Positions 14,215-21,954 of a stretch of 22,273 nucleotides of DNA are shown in pieces. Source of the stretch: an uncultured Roseateles sp. (lineage in GTDB: Bacteria; Pseudomonadota; Gammaproteobacteria; Burkholderiales; Burkholderiaceae); the NCBI GenBank assembly GCA_946480605.1, contig CAMLKW010000050.1:1-22273 (forward strand). Reading direction: 5' to 3'. Both the position numbers and the translations under genes were made by a program. Below the pieces are notes generated by a model that was not told the DNA's origin, made no database searches, and was given only the letters and a program-made list of their open reading frames with translations. Position 1 is the first letter of the stretch. Every line of letters begins with the position of its first letter.

Positions 14215-14241
14215 GACGATCCATGCGACCCGGTCTCGACA
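14215..14241 (-). promoter_or_regulatory. Candidate ECF42 promoter of the DGPF-sigma operon
   Basis: Read on the minus strand: TGTCGA (14241-14236), a 17-base spacer, then CGTC (14218-14215). From memory, the ECF42 target promoters in Streptomyces venezuelae have TGTCGA at -35 and CGA/TC at -10; both elements agree. It lies 53 bases upstream of the DGPF start codon, a sensible leader length. It implies that the sigma factor, six genes downstream, drives its own operon. Confidence 0.65.
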
Positions 14242-14291
14242 AACTTGGGGATTTCACCGGGTACCTGGATCGGAATATTTCCAAACCCACA

Positions 14292-15110
14292 TCAGCGACG
14301 CTGAGCAACCAGTCGGCAGGCATCGAAAAGGTTGACCGGCAAACCTACCTGCCAGTTCAGCAGCTTGCTGAACGGCAGTCCTGTCATGCGCTGCAGTTGA
14401 TACCCGATGAGAGACAACGGAACCTTCTTCCAGGGGTGCTCCACCGACACGACATCAAGACCGTGCGCGGCCAGCAATGACTTCAGCGACTGCACGGTAA
14501 AAAAGAACAGATGTTGAGGTGGCGTCATCAGCCGCCATTTCGCACCCATCAGCCGGCTGATGGCCGAACCGAAATCGCCTGTCGTCACCACCAGCTTGCC
14601 ACCTGGCCTGAGGGCCTTTGCCACCAGGTCGATCACCGCATTCGGATCCTGCAGATGCTCGATGACATCGAGCATCACGACCGCGTCCAAATCACGCCCC
14701 ACGTTGTCTACGGTCGCAATCCCGCTGATGACGTCATGCCCCCGCGACCGTGCAGCTGATGCGGCAGCATCCGAGATCTCGATCCCTCTGACCTTGAAGC
14801 GCTCGCTCGCGACATCCAGGAAGAAGCCGAAGGCACAACCGATCTCCAACAGCTGCCCCCCGCTTGCGCCATGAAGTTTCAGCAGGTGCAAGATGTCACG
14901 AAACTCGGCTCGCAGAACGTCTGCCGAGCCTTCGTAGTCGCCATAGCCATCGCTGTGTCCACCCTGAAAATAGTCACGGGTGTAGTAGGTCTGAGGCACG
15001 AAATCCGACACCTCGGCCGCCCCCAGGCCACAGCTGGGGCAGCCATGAATCGCGTAACCGGAGGCGCGAAAGCGAAAGACGGTTTCAGTCCCGCAAGCAA
15101 CACAGCTCAA
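14292..15110 (-). CDS. Class I SAM-dependent methyltransferase with N-terminal zinc ribbon
   Basis: A 272-residue protein. Cys pairs C3/C6 (CVAC) and C24/C27 (CPSC) form a predicted zinc ribbon at the N-terminus. The SAM domain starts with motif I LLEIGCAFGFFLDVA (residues 87-101), then VRGIEIS and VVMLDVIEHLQDP; LRPGGKLVVTTGD is the later strand. The C-terminal part is longer than the core fold. This layout (methyltransf_23 type with ribbon) is frequent in surface-polysaccharide and sugar-modifying genes; the substrate is not visible. The TTG start at 15110 has GGGAGG about five bases upstream. Sampled stretches are ~55-58% G+C against ~70% nearby, so it was probably acquired. Confidence 0.85.
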   Translation of the reverse strand: MSCVACGTETVFRFRASGYAIHGCPSCGLGAAEVSDFVPQTYYTRDYFQGGHSDGYGDYEGSADVLRAEFRDILHLLKLHGASGGQLLEIGCAFGFFLDVASERFKVRGIEISDAAASAARSRGHDVISGIATVDNVGRDLDAVVMLDVIEHLQDPNAVIDLVAKALRPGGKLVVTTGDFGSAISRLMGAKWRLMTPPQHLFFFTVQSLKSLLAAHGLDVVSVEHPWKKVPLSLIGYQLQRMTGLPFSKLLNWQVGLPVNLFDACRLVAQRR

Positions 15111-15146
15111 AGCACCCTCCCAGGCAGCCCGTCGGCGCGAGAGTGC

Positions 15147-15174
15147 ATTGTGTCGAACAAGCTTGACGGGTCAA
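15147..15174 (-). promoter_or_regulatory. Sigma-70-like promoter of the methyltransferase gene
   Basis: On the minus strand TTGACC (15174-15169) and CACAAT (15152-15147) are separated by 16 bases, five and four of six matches to the -35 and -10 consensus. The implied 5' leader is about 30 bases and holds GGGAGG before the TTG start. It indicates the methyltransferase is transcribed on its own, not from the second DGPF gene. Confidence 0.5.
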
Positions 15175-15211
15175 TACGGCAATTTCATCCCTGACGGCGA
15201 ACCCGCGATCT

Positions 15212-15559
15212 TCAGGTGTAGCAGGGACCGACGCCGCGGATCTCGACCGTTGCCCACTCCGCTGCGGGGCAACGCTCGGCCCACGCCATCGCGACGTCGG
15301 GGTCCTCGGTGTCCAGCAGGAAATAGCCACCCACCATTTCCTTGGCCTCGGCGAAGGGGCCATCCCAGACCTGGGCGCCGCCGTCGCGCTTGACCAGCCG
15401 CTTCGCGGCCGTGCCCAGCGAGTTCACGCCCAGCAGCAGCCCTGAGGCCTGCAGTTCGGCAGCGAAATCCAGCATGCGCTGGTAGACCACCTCGCCGGAG
15501 GCGCGACCGCGCTCGGCGCGCTGGCCAATGGGTTCGACGATGAGCAGCATCTGGGGCAT
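15212..15559 (-). CDS. Second YCII/DGPF-domain protein
   Basis: A 115-residue DGPF protein, with the tetrad at residues 66-69 (QVWDGPFAEAKEMV), MPQMLLIVEPIGQRAERG at the start and GGYFLLDTEDPDVAMAWAERCP after it. It is shorter than and clearly diverged from the first DGPF protein, so it is not a recent duplicate. I use the ATG at 15559; a GTG at 15604 would extend it by 15 residues. No ribosome binding site or TGTCGA element is visible upstream, so membership of the ECF42 regulon is not shown. It is divergent from the histidine kinase gene across 112 bases. Confidence 0.88.
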   Translation of the reverse strand: MPQMLLIVEPIGQRAERGRASGEVVYQRMLDFAAELQASGLLLGVNSLGTAAKRLVKRDGGAQVWDGPFAEAKEMVGGYFLLDTEDPDVAMAWAERCPAAEWATVEIRGVGPCYT

Positions 15560-15607
15560 GGTGGGCGTGCGCAACGGGTGGCGAGGCCTTGATTCTGGCT
15601 CCACCGG

Positions 15608-15617
15608 ATTCCGGAAT
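15608..15617. promoter_or_regulatory. 10-bp palindrome in a divergent promoter region
   Basis: ATTCCGGAAT is a perfect palindrome in the spacer between the second DGPF gene and the kinase gene. It could be an operator half-site or chance. No dyad partner or recognised consensus is visible. Confidence 0.25.
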
Positions 15618-15671
15618 GTGGCAGCAGGAAGGGTGTACGCTCACTAAGCAAGCCACTCAGCGGAGGCCGAG

Positions 15672-17381
15672 ATGGACGACATGACCCATGTCGCGATACT
15701 GCTCGTGAAGGCAACGCCCGAGCTGCCCATCGTCGGCACGGCCTCGGGCCGCGCCAAGGTGCTGGGCTACGACCCGCAGGCGCTGCGCGACATGCCGCTG
15801 TCGCTGCTGTGCCCGCTGCGCCAGCCAGACGGCCGCCCCTCGGCCGAGACGCTGGACGGCGTACTGACCCAGCTGCAGAGTGCCGGCTCGCTGAGCCTGC
15901 CGTGGAGCTTCCAGACCCGCGACGGCGAGACCCGCCCCCATGAGCTGCACCTGACGCTGACGGAGCGCGACGGCGAACCGCAGGTCGCCGTGTGCCTGGT
16001 GGACGTGAGCCGCATGCAGTTCGCCGAGGTGCTGAACCAGGCCAAGAACGAGCTGCTGGAGATGGTGGCCACCGGCCAGCCGCTGCGGCCCGTGCTGGAC
16101 CGGTTGACCGCCCTCATCGAGTCGCAGTTCACGGGCCTGTACTGCACCGTGCTGCTGCTGGACCTGGACGGCCGCCACGTGCACGTGGGCGCCGGACCGC
16201 GCATGCCGGCAGCCTACATGCAGGCGCTGGAGGGCGCCGAGATCGGCCCCACGGCCGGCTCCTGCGGCACGGCCATGTTCGACGACCGGCTGGTGGTGGT
16301 GGACGACATCGCCACCCACCCGCTGTGGGCCGCCTACCGCGACCTGGCCCTGCCCTATGGCTTCAGGGCCTGCTGGTCGGCCCCCATCCACGGGCCGCAG
16401 CAGCAGGTCATCGGCAGCTTCGCGATGTACTACCGCGAGCAGCGCCGCCCGGGCCCCGAGGAGCTGGCCGCGCTGAACACGGCCAGCCATCTGGCCGGCA
16501 TCGCCATCGACCAGGAGCGCCGCACCGAGGAGCGCCGCCGCGCCGCGCAGTGGCTGGAGGAACAGGTGGCCAGGCGCACCGCCGAGCTGCTGGCCGCGCA
16601 GGACGAGCTGGTCAGCAGCCGCAAGCTGGCGGCGCTGGGCCAGCTGCTGGCCGGCATCGCGCACGAGATGAACACGCCGCTGGGCAACGCGCTGCTCAGC
16701 GCCACGGCGCTGCACGCGGGCAGTCGCGCGTTCGCCGAGCGCATGGCCGGCGGCGCACCGCTGAAGCGCCAGGAGCTGGCCGACTGGGTCGCGCAGACCG
16801 GCGCCGGTGCCGAGCTGGTGGAGCAGAGCGTGCAGCGGGCGCTGCGGCTCATCAACCGCTTCAAGCAGCTCACCGAGGGCAGCGACCGTGCCACGCGCAC
16901 GCGCTTCGACCTGCGCCAGGCCGTGCTGCAGGCCTGGGCGCGCGTGCAGTCGCGGCTCGGCGTGGAGCAGGTGCGCCTGGGCTGCGAGCTGCCCGAAGGC
17001 TTCATGCTGGACGGCTACCCCGAGGTGCTGCAGCAGGTGCTGGAGCAGCTGCTGGAGAACGCCTGCCTGCACGCCTTCGGCAACGACCGGGCCGGCCACA
17101 TCCGCGTCACCGCGCAACGCAGCGGCGAGACGCGACTGTCGCTGGAGGTGCGCGACAACGGCGTCGGCATGCCAGCCGCCGACGTGGAACGCGCATTCGA
17201 GCCCTTCTTCACGACCGCCTTCGGCCAGGGCGGCAGCGGCCTGGGGCTGTTCGTCGCACACAGCTTCGCCACCGGCCTGCTGGGCGGCAGCCTGCAGCTG
17301 GAAAGCGAGCCCGGCCAGGGCACCGTGCTGCGACTGGAACTGCCGCTGCAGGCCGACACGGCGCTGGCCCTGGCGGCCTGA
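15672..17381 (+). CDS. GAF-domain sensor histidine kinase
   Basis: A 569-residue cytosolic kinase without membrane segments. Residues ~1-115 are PAS-like (ASGRAKVLGYDPQALRDMPLSLL, then VAVCLVDVSRMQFAEVLNQ). A GAF domain spans ~135-280 (GPTAGSCGTAMFDDRLVVVDDI, ACWSAPIHGPQQQVIGSFAMY). A coiled linker leads to the phospho-acceptor H331 in GIAHEMNTPLGNA. The ATPase has the N-box LLENACLHAF (~460), DNGVGM (~495), FEPFFTT and GGSGLGLF (~520). Autophosphorylation and transfer to a response regulator are expected. GGAGG at 15662-15666 precedes the ATG by five bases. The cognate regulator is not adjacent; the one at the right edge is 4.5 kb away. The GAF motif SCGTAMF suggests a small-molecule or redox signal, which is not proven. 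Confidence 0.94.
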   Translation: MDDMTHVAILLVKATPELPIVGTASGRAKVLGYDPQALRDMPLSLLCPLRQPDGRPSAETLDGVLTQLQSAGSLSLPWSFQTRDGETRPHELHLTLTERDGEPQVAVCLVDVSRMQFAEVLNQAKNELLEMVATGQPLRPVLDRLTALIESQFTGLYCTVLLLDLDGRHVHVGAGPRMPAAYMQALEGAEIGPTAGSCGTAMFDDRLVVVDDIATHPLWAAYRDLALPYGFRACWSAPIHGPQQQVIGSFAMYYREQRRPGPEELAALNTASHLAGIAIDQERRTEERRRAAQWLEEQVARRTAELLAAQDELVSSRKLAALGQLLAGIAHEMNTPLGNALLSATALHAGSRAFAERMAGGAPLKRQELADWVAQTGAGAELVEQSVQRALRLINRFKQLTEGSDRATRTRFDLRQAVLQAWARVQSRLGVEQVRLGCELPEGFMLDGYPEVLQQVLEQLLENACLHAFGNDRAGHIRVTAQRSGETRLSLEVRDNGVGMPAADVERAFEPFFTTAFGQGGSGLGLFVAHSFATGLLGGSLQLESEPGQGTVLRLELPLQADTALALAA

Positions 17382-17382
17382 G

Positions 17383-17399
17383 CATCAGCAAAGCTGATG
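17383..17399 (+). terminator. Short hairpin after the histidine kinase gene
   Basis: CATCAGC-AAA-GCTGATG is a perfect 7-bp stem starting two bases after the stop. No T-run follows, so it is a weak or factor-assisted terminator candidate at best. The next gene begins 71 bases later. Confidence 0.35.
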
Positions 17400-17469
17400 A
17401 CGGGAAAGCCCCGTGGGAGCGGCGCGGGTGCGGGCCTAGGCTCGCATCACCCCGTGAAAGGAGCTCGCC

Positions 17470-18096
17470 ATGAAGCACGCGATGAAGGCCGCGCTGACAG
17501 CCCTCGCCCTGTCGCTGACGGCCGGCACCGGCTGGGCCGCAGACCCCGAACGCATCGACAAGCCGGCCGCCCAGCTGGGCACCAGCTGGCGGCTGCGCAT
17601 CGCCGACGGCATGACCAAGGTCCCGATCTCCGAAGCCGGGTACCGCATCGGCGCCGTGACACCCGGTGAGGTCCAGATCATGGACGACAGCAACGAGGTT
17701 TTCGGCGTGCTGGATGGCGCCAGCTACGCGCTCAAGCGTGCCGGCGACATCGTCTTCGAGCCGGGCTTGCAGCGGGCGCGCTACCCGATGGCGCCCGGTG
17801 ACCGCTGGCAGTCCGCTTACAGCTACAACAGCCCGCAGTGCGGCATCACGCAGGCCACGCTGGCCTTCAAGGCCGTGGCCTGGGACGACGTGAGCGTGCC
17901 GGCCGGCAAGTTCCGCGCGCTGCGCGTCGAGTCCGAAGGCACGCTGCGCAACGGCTGCGGCAACAACCGGCAGGCGCACAAGCACTGGTACGCGCCCGAC
18001 CTCACCATGCCCGTGCGCCAGGAATCGACCTTCTACGCGGGGGGCCGCATCGGCCGCTACGAATTGCACGAGCTGATGAGCCTGACGCGCCCCTGA
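17470..18096 (+). CDS. Exported hypothetical protein
   Basis: A 208-residue product. MKHAMKAALTALALSLTAGTGWA is a signal peptide, likely cleaved at WAA-DP near residue 24. The mature part looks like a beta-rich periplasmic domain: GTSWRLRIADGMTKVPI, YPMAPGDRWQSAYSY, VSVPAGKFRALRVESEGTL, then YAPDLTMPVRQEST and YELHELMSL. This general shape resembles DUF3108-like proteins, but I cannot confirm it. There are two Cys in the mature part (C-G-I and NGCGNN), possibly a disulfide. GAAAGGAG precedes the ATG by seven bases. It converges on the SH3b gene, six bases between the ends. Confidence 0.8.
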   Translation: MKHAMKAALTALALSLTAGTGWAADPERIDKPAAQLGTSWRLRIADGMTKVPISEAGYRIGAVTPGEVQIMDDSNEVFGVLDGASYALKRAGDIVFEPGLQRARYPMAPGDRWQSAYSYNSPQCGITQATLAFKAVAWDDVSVPAGKFRALRVESEGTLRNGCGNNRQAHKHWYAPDLTMPVRQESTFYAGGRIGRYELHELMSLTRP

Positions 18097-18102
18097 ACGT
18101 CC

Positions 18103-19584
18103 TCAGCGCCGCATCGGCGAGCCGCCACGCCAGGCCGGGTCGCTCCAGCGCTGGAACGCGCCCAACAGCGCCGGCTCGGGCGACTGCCGCTCGGTGGCCA
18201 GGCCGGCCAGCGCCACCACCTCGAAGCTGCGGCGGTAGCGGCCCTCGGCGCGGAACTCGCGCGCCACCAGCAGCTGCTGGCCGCCCGGCACCCAGCCGGC
18301 GAACTCGGCCACGCCCAGGCCCGGCTGGGCCGGCGCCGGCGGCATGACCTCCACGCGCCAGCCGCCCGCCCTGCCCGGCTCCCTGATGAACAGCCACAGC
18401 TCGCGCCAGCCGTCCAGCGGCTGCACCGCCAGCGCAAGCGCACGACCCTCGCGGTTCAGCGACGCCGAGGCCAGCGACACCTGGCCGAAGCTGCAGCGGC
18501 GCGCCACCGGCCTGCTGGCCTCGCTCAGCACCACGCAGCGCTCGCCGTCGACGCCGGGCTGCAGCGCCAGCTGCACGGTGCCGAAGTCGCGCGCCGTGGA
18601 CGCCGTGCCCAGCCAGCGCGCCGCGTTCACGCGCATGGCGGCATCGTTGTAGGCGGGCTGGTCGTCCTCGGTCAGCTCGGCGGGCGCGATGCCGGCGAAC
18701 TCGACCAGCGCCGATGCGCCCTCGCCACCGCCACCCCGGCGCGCCTGCGCAAACGCCAGGCTGGCGCTGACCGAGGCGCGGCGCATCAGCAGCCGGTTCT
18801 TCCAGTGGACGGGCAATGCCGCGCCGTCCACCTGGGCCAGCACCTGCTGGCGCCACTGGTCGCGCGCCTCGGCCTCGCGCACGGTGGCACGCGGGTCCAG
18901 GCATTCGGGGCGGGTCAGCGCCAGCGCCGCGCGCACGCGCTGCTCGGGCGCGGCGGCCGTGGCCAGCAGGCGGCGGAACACCTCGCCGTCGTAGCAGACC
19001 TGCACACGGCCGTCCTCCACGTCGAACTGCTCGAACTTCAGGCCGTAGCGCGCGGCCACGTCGAGCTGCGCGGCGAGCTGGCCCTCGGTGGGCCTGGCGT
19101 CGCGCAGCGAGGCGCGGTCGGCGATGCGCTCGGCGAACGTGCCGATCGCGTCCAGCGCCTCGGCGCCGCCGGGGCCGGCCATCTCGGCCTTTGTTGCCGC
19201 CTGCACGTAGGCCGCGGCCAGGCCCAGCCCCAGGCCTTCGGTGCCCCATTGCTGGCGCGCCAGGCGCAGCTGGGCGAGCAGCTCCTCGCTCGCGCCCTCG
19301 CCGCGCGGCACCAGCAAGACCTGGCCCTTGCGCAGCCAGCCGCCACGCTCGCGGCGGTAGTCCCACACCTGCCAGTGGTCACCGCGCTCGCCGCGGATTT
19401 CCAGCGCCTCGCCACGGCCCATCTGGGCCTGCAGCGACGCCGTGTCGCGCGGCGCACCGCGCAGCGGCGCGTCCTGCACGACGAGTCCGGCGCGCGGGAC
19501 GGCGGTCGGCTCGGCGGCCTCCGCCTGCGTGATGACGACGGCCGCGGTCGCGGCGGCGACGACGATCAGGACAAAACGGCGCAT
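18103..19584 (-). CDS. Exported SH3b-domain protein, coupled to the SPFH gene
   Basis: A 493-residue protein. MRRFVLIVVAAATAAVVITQAEA is a signal peptide. Residues ~30-95 form a bacterial SH3-like domain (VVQDAPLRGAPRDTAS, EALEIRGERGDHWQVWDY, GGWLRKGQVLLVP), which usually binds cell-wall peptides. The rest is two parts: an Ala/Arg-rich helical segment with Cys at CYDGEVF and RPECLDP, and a beta-rich C-terminal part (GTVQLALQPGVDGERCVVLSEA, SFGQVSLASASLNREG, LWLFIREPG). The beta part could be a propeller or lectin-like fold, which I do not recognise. The ATG at 19584 is seven bases after the SPFH stop and the ribosome binding site GGAG lies inside that gene's 3' end, so translation is coupled. 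Periplasmic, probably envelope-associated. Confidence 0.8.
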   Translation of the reverse strand: MRRFVLIVVAAATAAVVITQAEAAEPTAVPRAGLVVQDAPLRGAPRDTASLQAQMGRGEALEIRGERGDHWQVWDYRRERGGWLRKGQVLLVPRGEGASEELLAQLRLARQQWGTEGLGLGLAAAYVQAATKAEMAGPGGAEALDAIGTFAERIADRASLRDARPTEGQLAAQLDVAARYGLKFEQFDVEDGRVQVCYDGEVFRRLLATAAAPEQRVRAALALTRPECLDPRATVREAEARDQWRQQVLAQVDGAALPVHWKNRLLMRRASVSASLAFAQARRGGGGEGASALVEFAGIAPAELTEDDQPAYNDAAMRVNAARWLGTASTARDFGTVQLALQPGVDGERCVVLSEASRPVARRCSFGQVSLASASLNREGRALALAVQPLDGWRELWLFIREPGRAGGWRVEVMPPAPAQPGLGVAEFAGWVPGGQQLLVAREFRAEGRYRRSFEVVALAGLATERQSPEPALLGAFQRWSDPAWRGGSPMRR

Positions 19585-19590
19585 GGTGGC

Positions 19591-20838
19591 TTACTCCTGC
19601 TCCGTGTGGCCGCCTTCCGCAGCCTGGACCGGCGGCGTGGTGCCGGCCAGCAACGCGTTGCCGATGAAGCCGCCCGACCCCGGCGGCGCGATGATGACCT
19701 GCACCTTGTCGGACAGCTTGTCCACCATCGCCTTCTGCACCAGCAGCGGGTGCCGGGTCAGCAGCGCGCCCTCGGCGGCCATCTGCCCCGCGCTGGCCTT
19801 GCCGGTCTGCGCGATGCGGTAGGCCTCGGCGTCGGCCAGCTTCTGGCGCGCCTCGGCCTCGGCGGCGATCTCGATGCGGCGTGCCTGGGCCTGCCCTTGG
19901 GCCTGCTTGATGCGCGCGGCGCTGTCGGCCTGGGCTTCCAGCGCGCGCTGCTCGATCTGCTTCTGCTTGAAGGGCAGCACATGCTTCATGGCCTCCTCCT
20001 GCGCCTTGGCGGCAATGACCTGCTCGCGGCCCGCGGCCTCGGCGGCGGTTTCGCGGCGCAGCTTGTCGGCCGTGGCCTGCAGCTCGGTCTGCTTGACCTG
20101 CTTCTCGCTGATCTCCAGCGTGTAGCGCATGCGCTCGCTGGCCAGGCTGTCGGCCAGCAGGCGGTCCATGCCCTTGCGGTAGTCGGCCGGCAGGTCCACG
20201 GAGCCGATCTGCACGCCGCGCAGCACGATGCCGTCGGCGGCCAGCTTCGCACCCAGCTCGGCCTCCAGCGCCGCGGCGATCTCGGCGCGCTGGCTGGAGA
20301 AGATCTCACGCACCGTGTGGCGGGCGATCTGCTTGTAGACCACGGCCTGCACGGCCGGCGCGATGACGTCGGCCTCGACGTCATCGGGCAGCTTGCGTGA
20401 CAGCTCGGCGAGCCGGGTGGCGTCCACGGTCCAGCGCAGATTCATGTCCAGGCCCAGCGACAGGCCCTCCACCGACTGCAGCGGCGCCGGGCCGTCCGCA
20501 CGGGCGATGGCCGCGGGGCGGTAACTCCGGTCGCGCAGCGGGAACAGGCGCACCTCGTGCAGGCCGGAAATGCGCAGAAAGCTGCCGCTGCGGAACTCGG
20601 TCGTGCCGCCGCTGAAGGAGTTGGTGCGCAGCGCCGCCTGGCCGGCCGGCACGGGTTGGAGCGGCGGATGGGTTGCGACGGCATAGCCCGCCGCGGTCAC
20701 GGCCGTGACGAGCAGCAGCGGCAGCAGCGCGCGGCGCAGCGAACGCGTGGCGGCGGGAAGGGCGTCAAGGCTGCGCCCGGCCCCGCGGCCGAAGGCGTTG
20801 CGCAGCGAGGCGGCGAGGGACTTGAGGCGGTGCAGCAT
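19591..20838 (-). CDS. SPFH/band-7 domain membrane protein (prohibitin-like)
   Basis: A 415-residue protein. An Arg-rich N-terminus precedes one transmembrane segment (residues ~37-55, ALLPLLLVTAVTAAGYAVA). The SPFH domain follows (AALRTNSFSGGTTEF, LDMNLRWTVDATRL, VVYKQIARHTVREIFSSQRAEI, GIVLRGVQIGSVDLP). A long Ala/Glu/Lys/Gln coiled coil spans ~235-370 (ETAAEAAGREQVIAAKAQEEA, EAEARQKLADAEAYRIAQ). The tail ends VQVIIAPPGSGGFIGNALL. Family members form ring-shaped membrane scaffolds that stabilise or regulate membrane proteins. AAGGAG lies nine bases before the ATG at 20838; an ATG at 20892 would add 18 residues. It is followed by the SH3b gene, so the two may act at the same envelope site. 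Confidence 0.92.
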   Translation of the reverse strand: MLHRLKSLAASLRNAFGRGAGRSLDALPAATRSLRRALLPLLLVTAVTAAGYAVATHPPLQPVPAGQAALRTNSFSGGTTEFRSGSFLRISGLHEVRLFPLRDRSYRPAAIARADGPAPLQSVEGLSLGLDMNLRWTVDATRLAELSRKLPDDVEADVIAPAVQAVVYKQIARHTVREIFSSQRAEIAAALEAELGAKLAADGIVLRGVQIGSVDLPADYRKGMDRLLADSLASERMRYTLEISEKQVKQTELQATADKLRRETAAEAAGREQVIAAKAQEEAMKHVLPFKQKQIEQRALEAQADSAARIKQAQGQAQARRIEIAAEAEARQKLADAEAYRIAQTGKASAGQMAAEGALLTRHPLLVQKAMVDKLSDKVQVIIAPPGSGGFIGNALLAGTTPPVQAAEGGHTEQE

Positions 20839-21138
20839 GGTGACGGGCTCCTTGGCCGGTGGTCTTGCATCGGCTCGATGCATGACGGCCATGGTTCCCG
20901 GTCACGCGGGAAGGGACGAGTGCGGCGCGGGGTGAAGCTCTTCCGGGGGCGCGGAAGGAATCTTCCCGGGCCGTTCAGCCCCTGACCTGGAGGCAGGCCT
21001 TGCCAAGCACCGGCGGCTCGATGCGGCCCGCGGGGACACTCAGCCAATGAACGGCGGCCTCGCCGGGCCGGCGACTATGCCAACAAACGGCGTCCCGTGA
21101 GGCATGGCGGTCCGCCCGCGGCGCTGGCGCCTGCTCTG
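20839..21138. other. 300-bp stretch without a gene
   Basis: Lies between the SPFH gene start and the end of the GFA gene. It should hold the SPFH promoter. I see no clear -35/-10 pair, no convincing ORF and no RNA gene. A 6-bp stem (CGCCTG/CAGGCG, 21128-21145) spans the GFA stop but has no T-run. Confidence 0.6.
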
Positions 21139-21534
21139 TCAGGCGTGGTGCTCCGCATCCGCCGGTGGCACCACCCAGCCGTGCATGCGCTCCTCGTAGA
21201 CCGACACGGTGGGCGGCGGGAAGCTGGGGTCGGCGAAGGCGCCGACGGGGATGGCCACGAAATCCTCCAGGCCCAACAGCTCGTACCAGACCGTCGCGCC
21301 GCACCTCGGGCAGAAATGGAACTTCGCACCCGGACCCTCGTCACCGGCCCGCGCAAACACGGTGGATGTGCCGGCGACTTTGACGTCCTCCCGCCGAAAC
21401 CGCGCCTGCTGGCCGAACACGCTGCCCGTGCGGCGCTGGCAGGCCAGGCAGTGGCAGATGGAGATCCGCACGGGCTCGCCGCTCACCTGCGCGGTGAGCT
21501 GGCCGCAGCTGCAGGAAGCGAGGCGGTGGGACAT
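21139..21534 (-). CDS. GFA-family (glutathione-dependent formaldehyde-activating-like) zinc protein
   Basis: A 131-residue protein with all seven Zn ligands of the GFA/CENP-V fold: C8 and C10 (CSCG), C27, C29 and C32 (CHCLACQRRTGS), C75 and C78 (CPRCGATVWY). Founding members speed formaldehyde plus glutathione to S-hydroxymethylglutathione, though most relatives are not tested. The ATG at 21534 begins MSHRLASCSCG; no strong ribosome binding site is visible. The DUF2082 gene ends 37 bases upstream on the same strand, so the two are probably one transcript. Confidence 0.92.
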   Translation of the reverse strand: MSHRLASCSCGQLTAQVSGEPVRISICHCLACQRRTGSVFGQQARFRREDVKVAGTSTVFARAGDEGPGAKFHFCPRCGATVWYELLGLEDFVAIPVGAFADPSFPPPTVSVYEERMHGWVVPPADAEHHA

Positions 21535-21571
21535 GGTGTGGTGATTCGCTCGGCGAGCAGCTTGCGCGGGC

Positions 21572-21808
21572 TCAGTTTCCCGCCAGGAAGTCCAGGAACT
21601 TCGCCGTGCCGGAGATGGAGGCGTTGTAGAACTCCGTGTAGCCGCACTGGCGGCAGGACACGGACTTGAACCGGCGGTTGCTGTAGTCGAAGAACGAGGA
21701 CAAGAAGCCTCCCGCGGCGCGGAATTCGCCCAGCTGCTTGGCGTGGGACCCACACTTCGGGCAGGCCCTGGCGGCATCAGGCAGCGGGCGGTCATCGTGT
21801 TGCGGCAT
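21572..21808 (-). CDS. DUF2082-type zinc-ribbon protein
   Basis: A 78-residue protein. A zinc ribbon is formed by C16/C19 (CPKCG) and C52/C55 (CRQCG), with EFRAAGGFLSSFFDYSNRRF between and GYTEFYNAS near the end, matching DUF2082 (described as nucleic-acid-binding zinc ribbon). Cellular role unknown. AAGGAGA lies six bases before the ATG at 21808; an ATG seven codons upstream is possible but lies before the ribosome binding site. First gene of the pair with GFA, divergent from the response regulator. Confidence 0.88.
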   Translation of the reverse strand: MPQHDDRPLPDAARACPKCGSHAKQLGEFRAAGGFLSSFFDYSNRRFKSVSCRQCGYTEFYNASISGTAKFLDFLAGN

Positions 21809-21954
21809 GCGGCTCTCCTTGAAGTGCACTGCGCACTATGCCCGGCGCGCGCGTCCAGCCCGCCTGCCGGACCCAGGTGAAAAGGACCGCTGAGGCCCGG
21901 AAGCTTTCTTCCCGCCGGCCCGGCGAAGGTGACTTTGTCGCCAGAATGCCGGCC

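Noticed and set aside
15151..15156. Plus-strand TGTCGA near the methyltransferase promoter
   Set aside because: No CGWC follows at 16-18 bases and no plus-strand gene lies behind it; chance match.
18805..20400. Plus-strand open frame of 531 codons across the SH3b and SPFH genes
   Set aside because: Spans two real minus-strand genes and their junction, and its Leu/Gly/Arg/His-rich composition is that of an antisense shadow.
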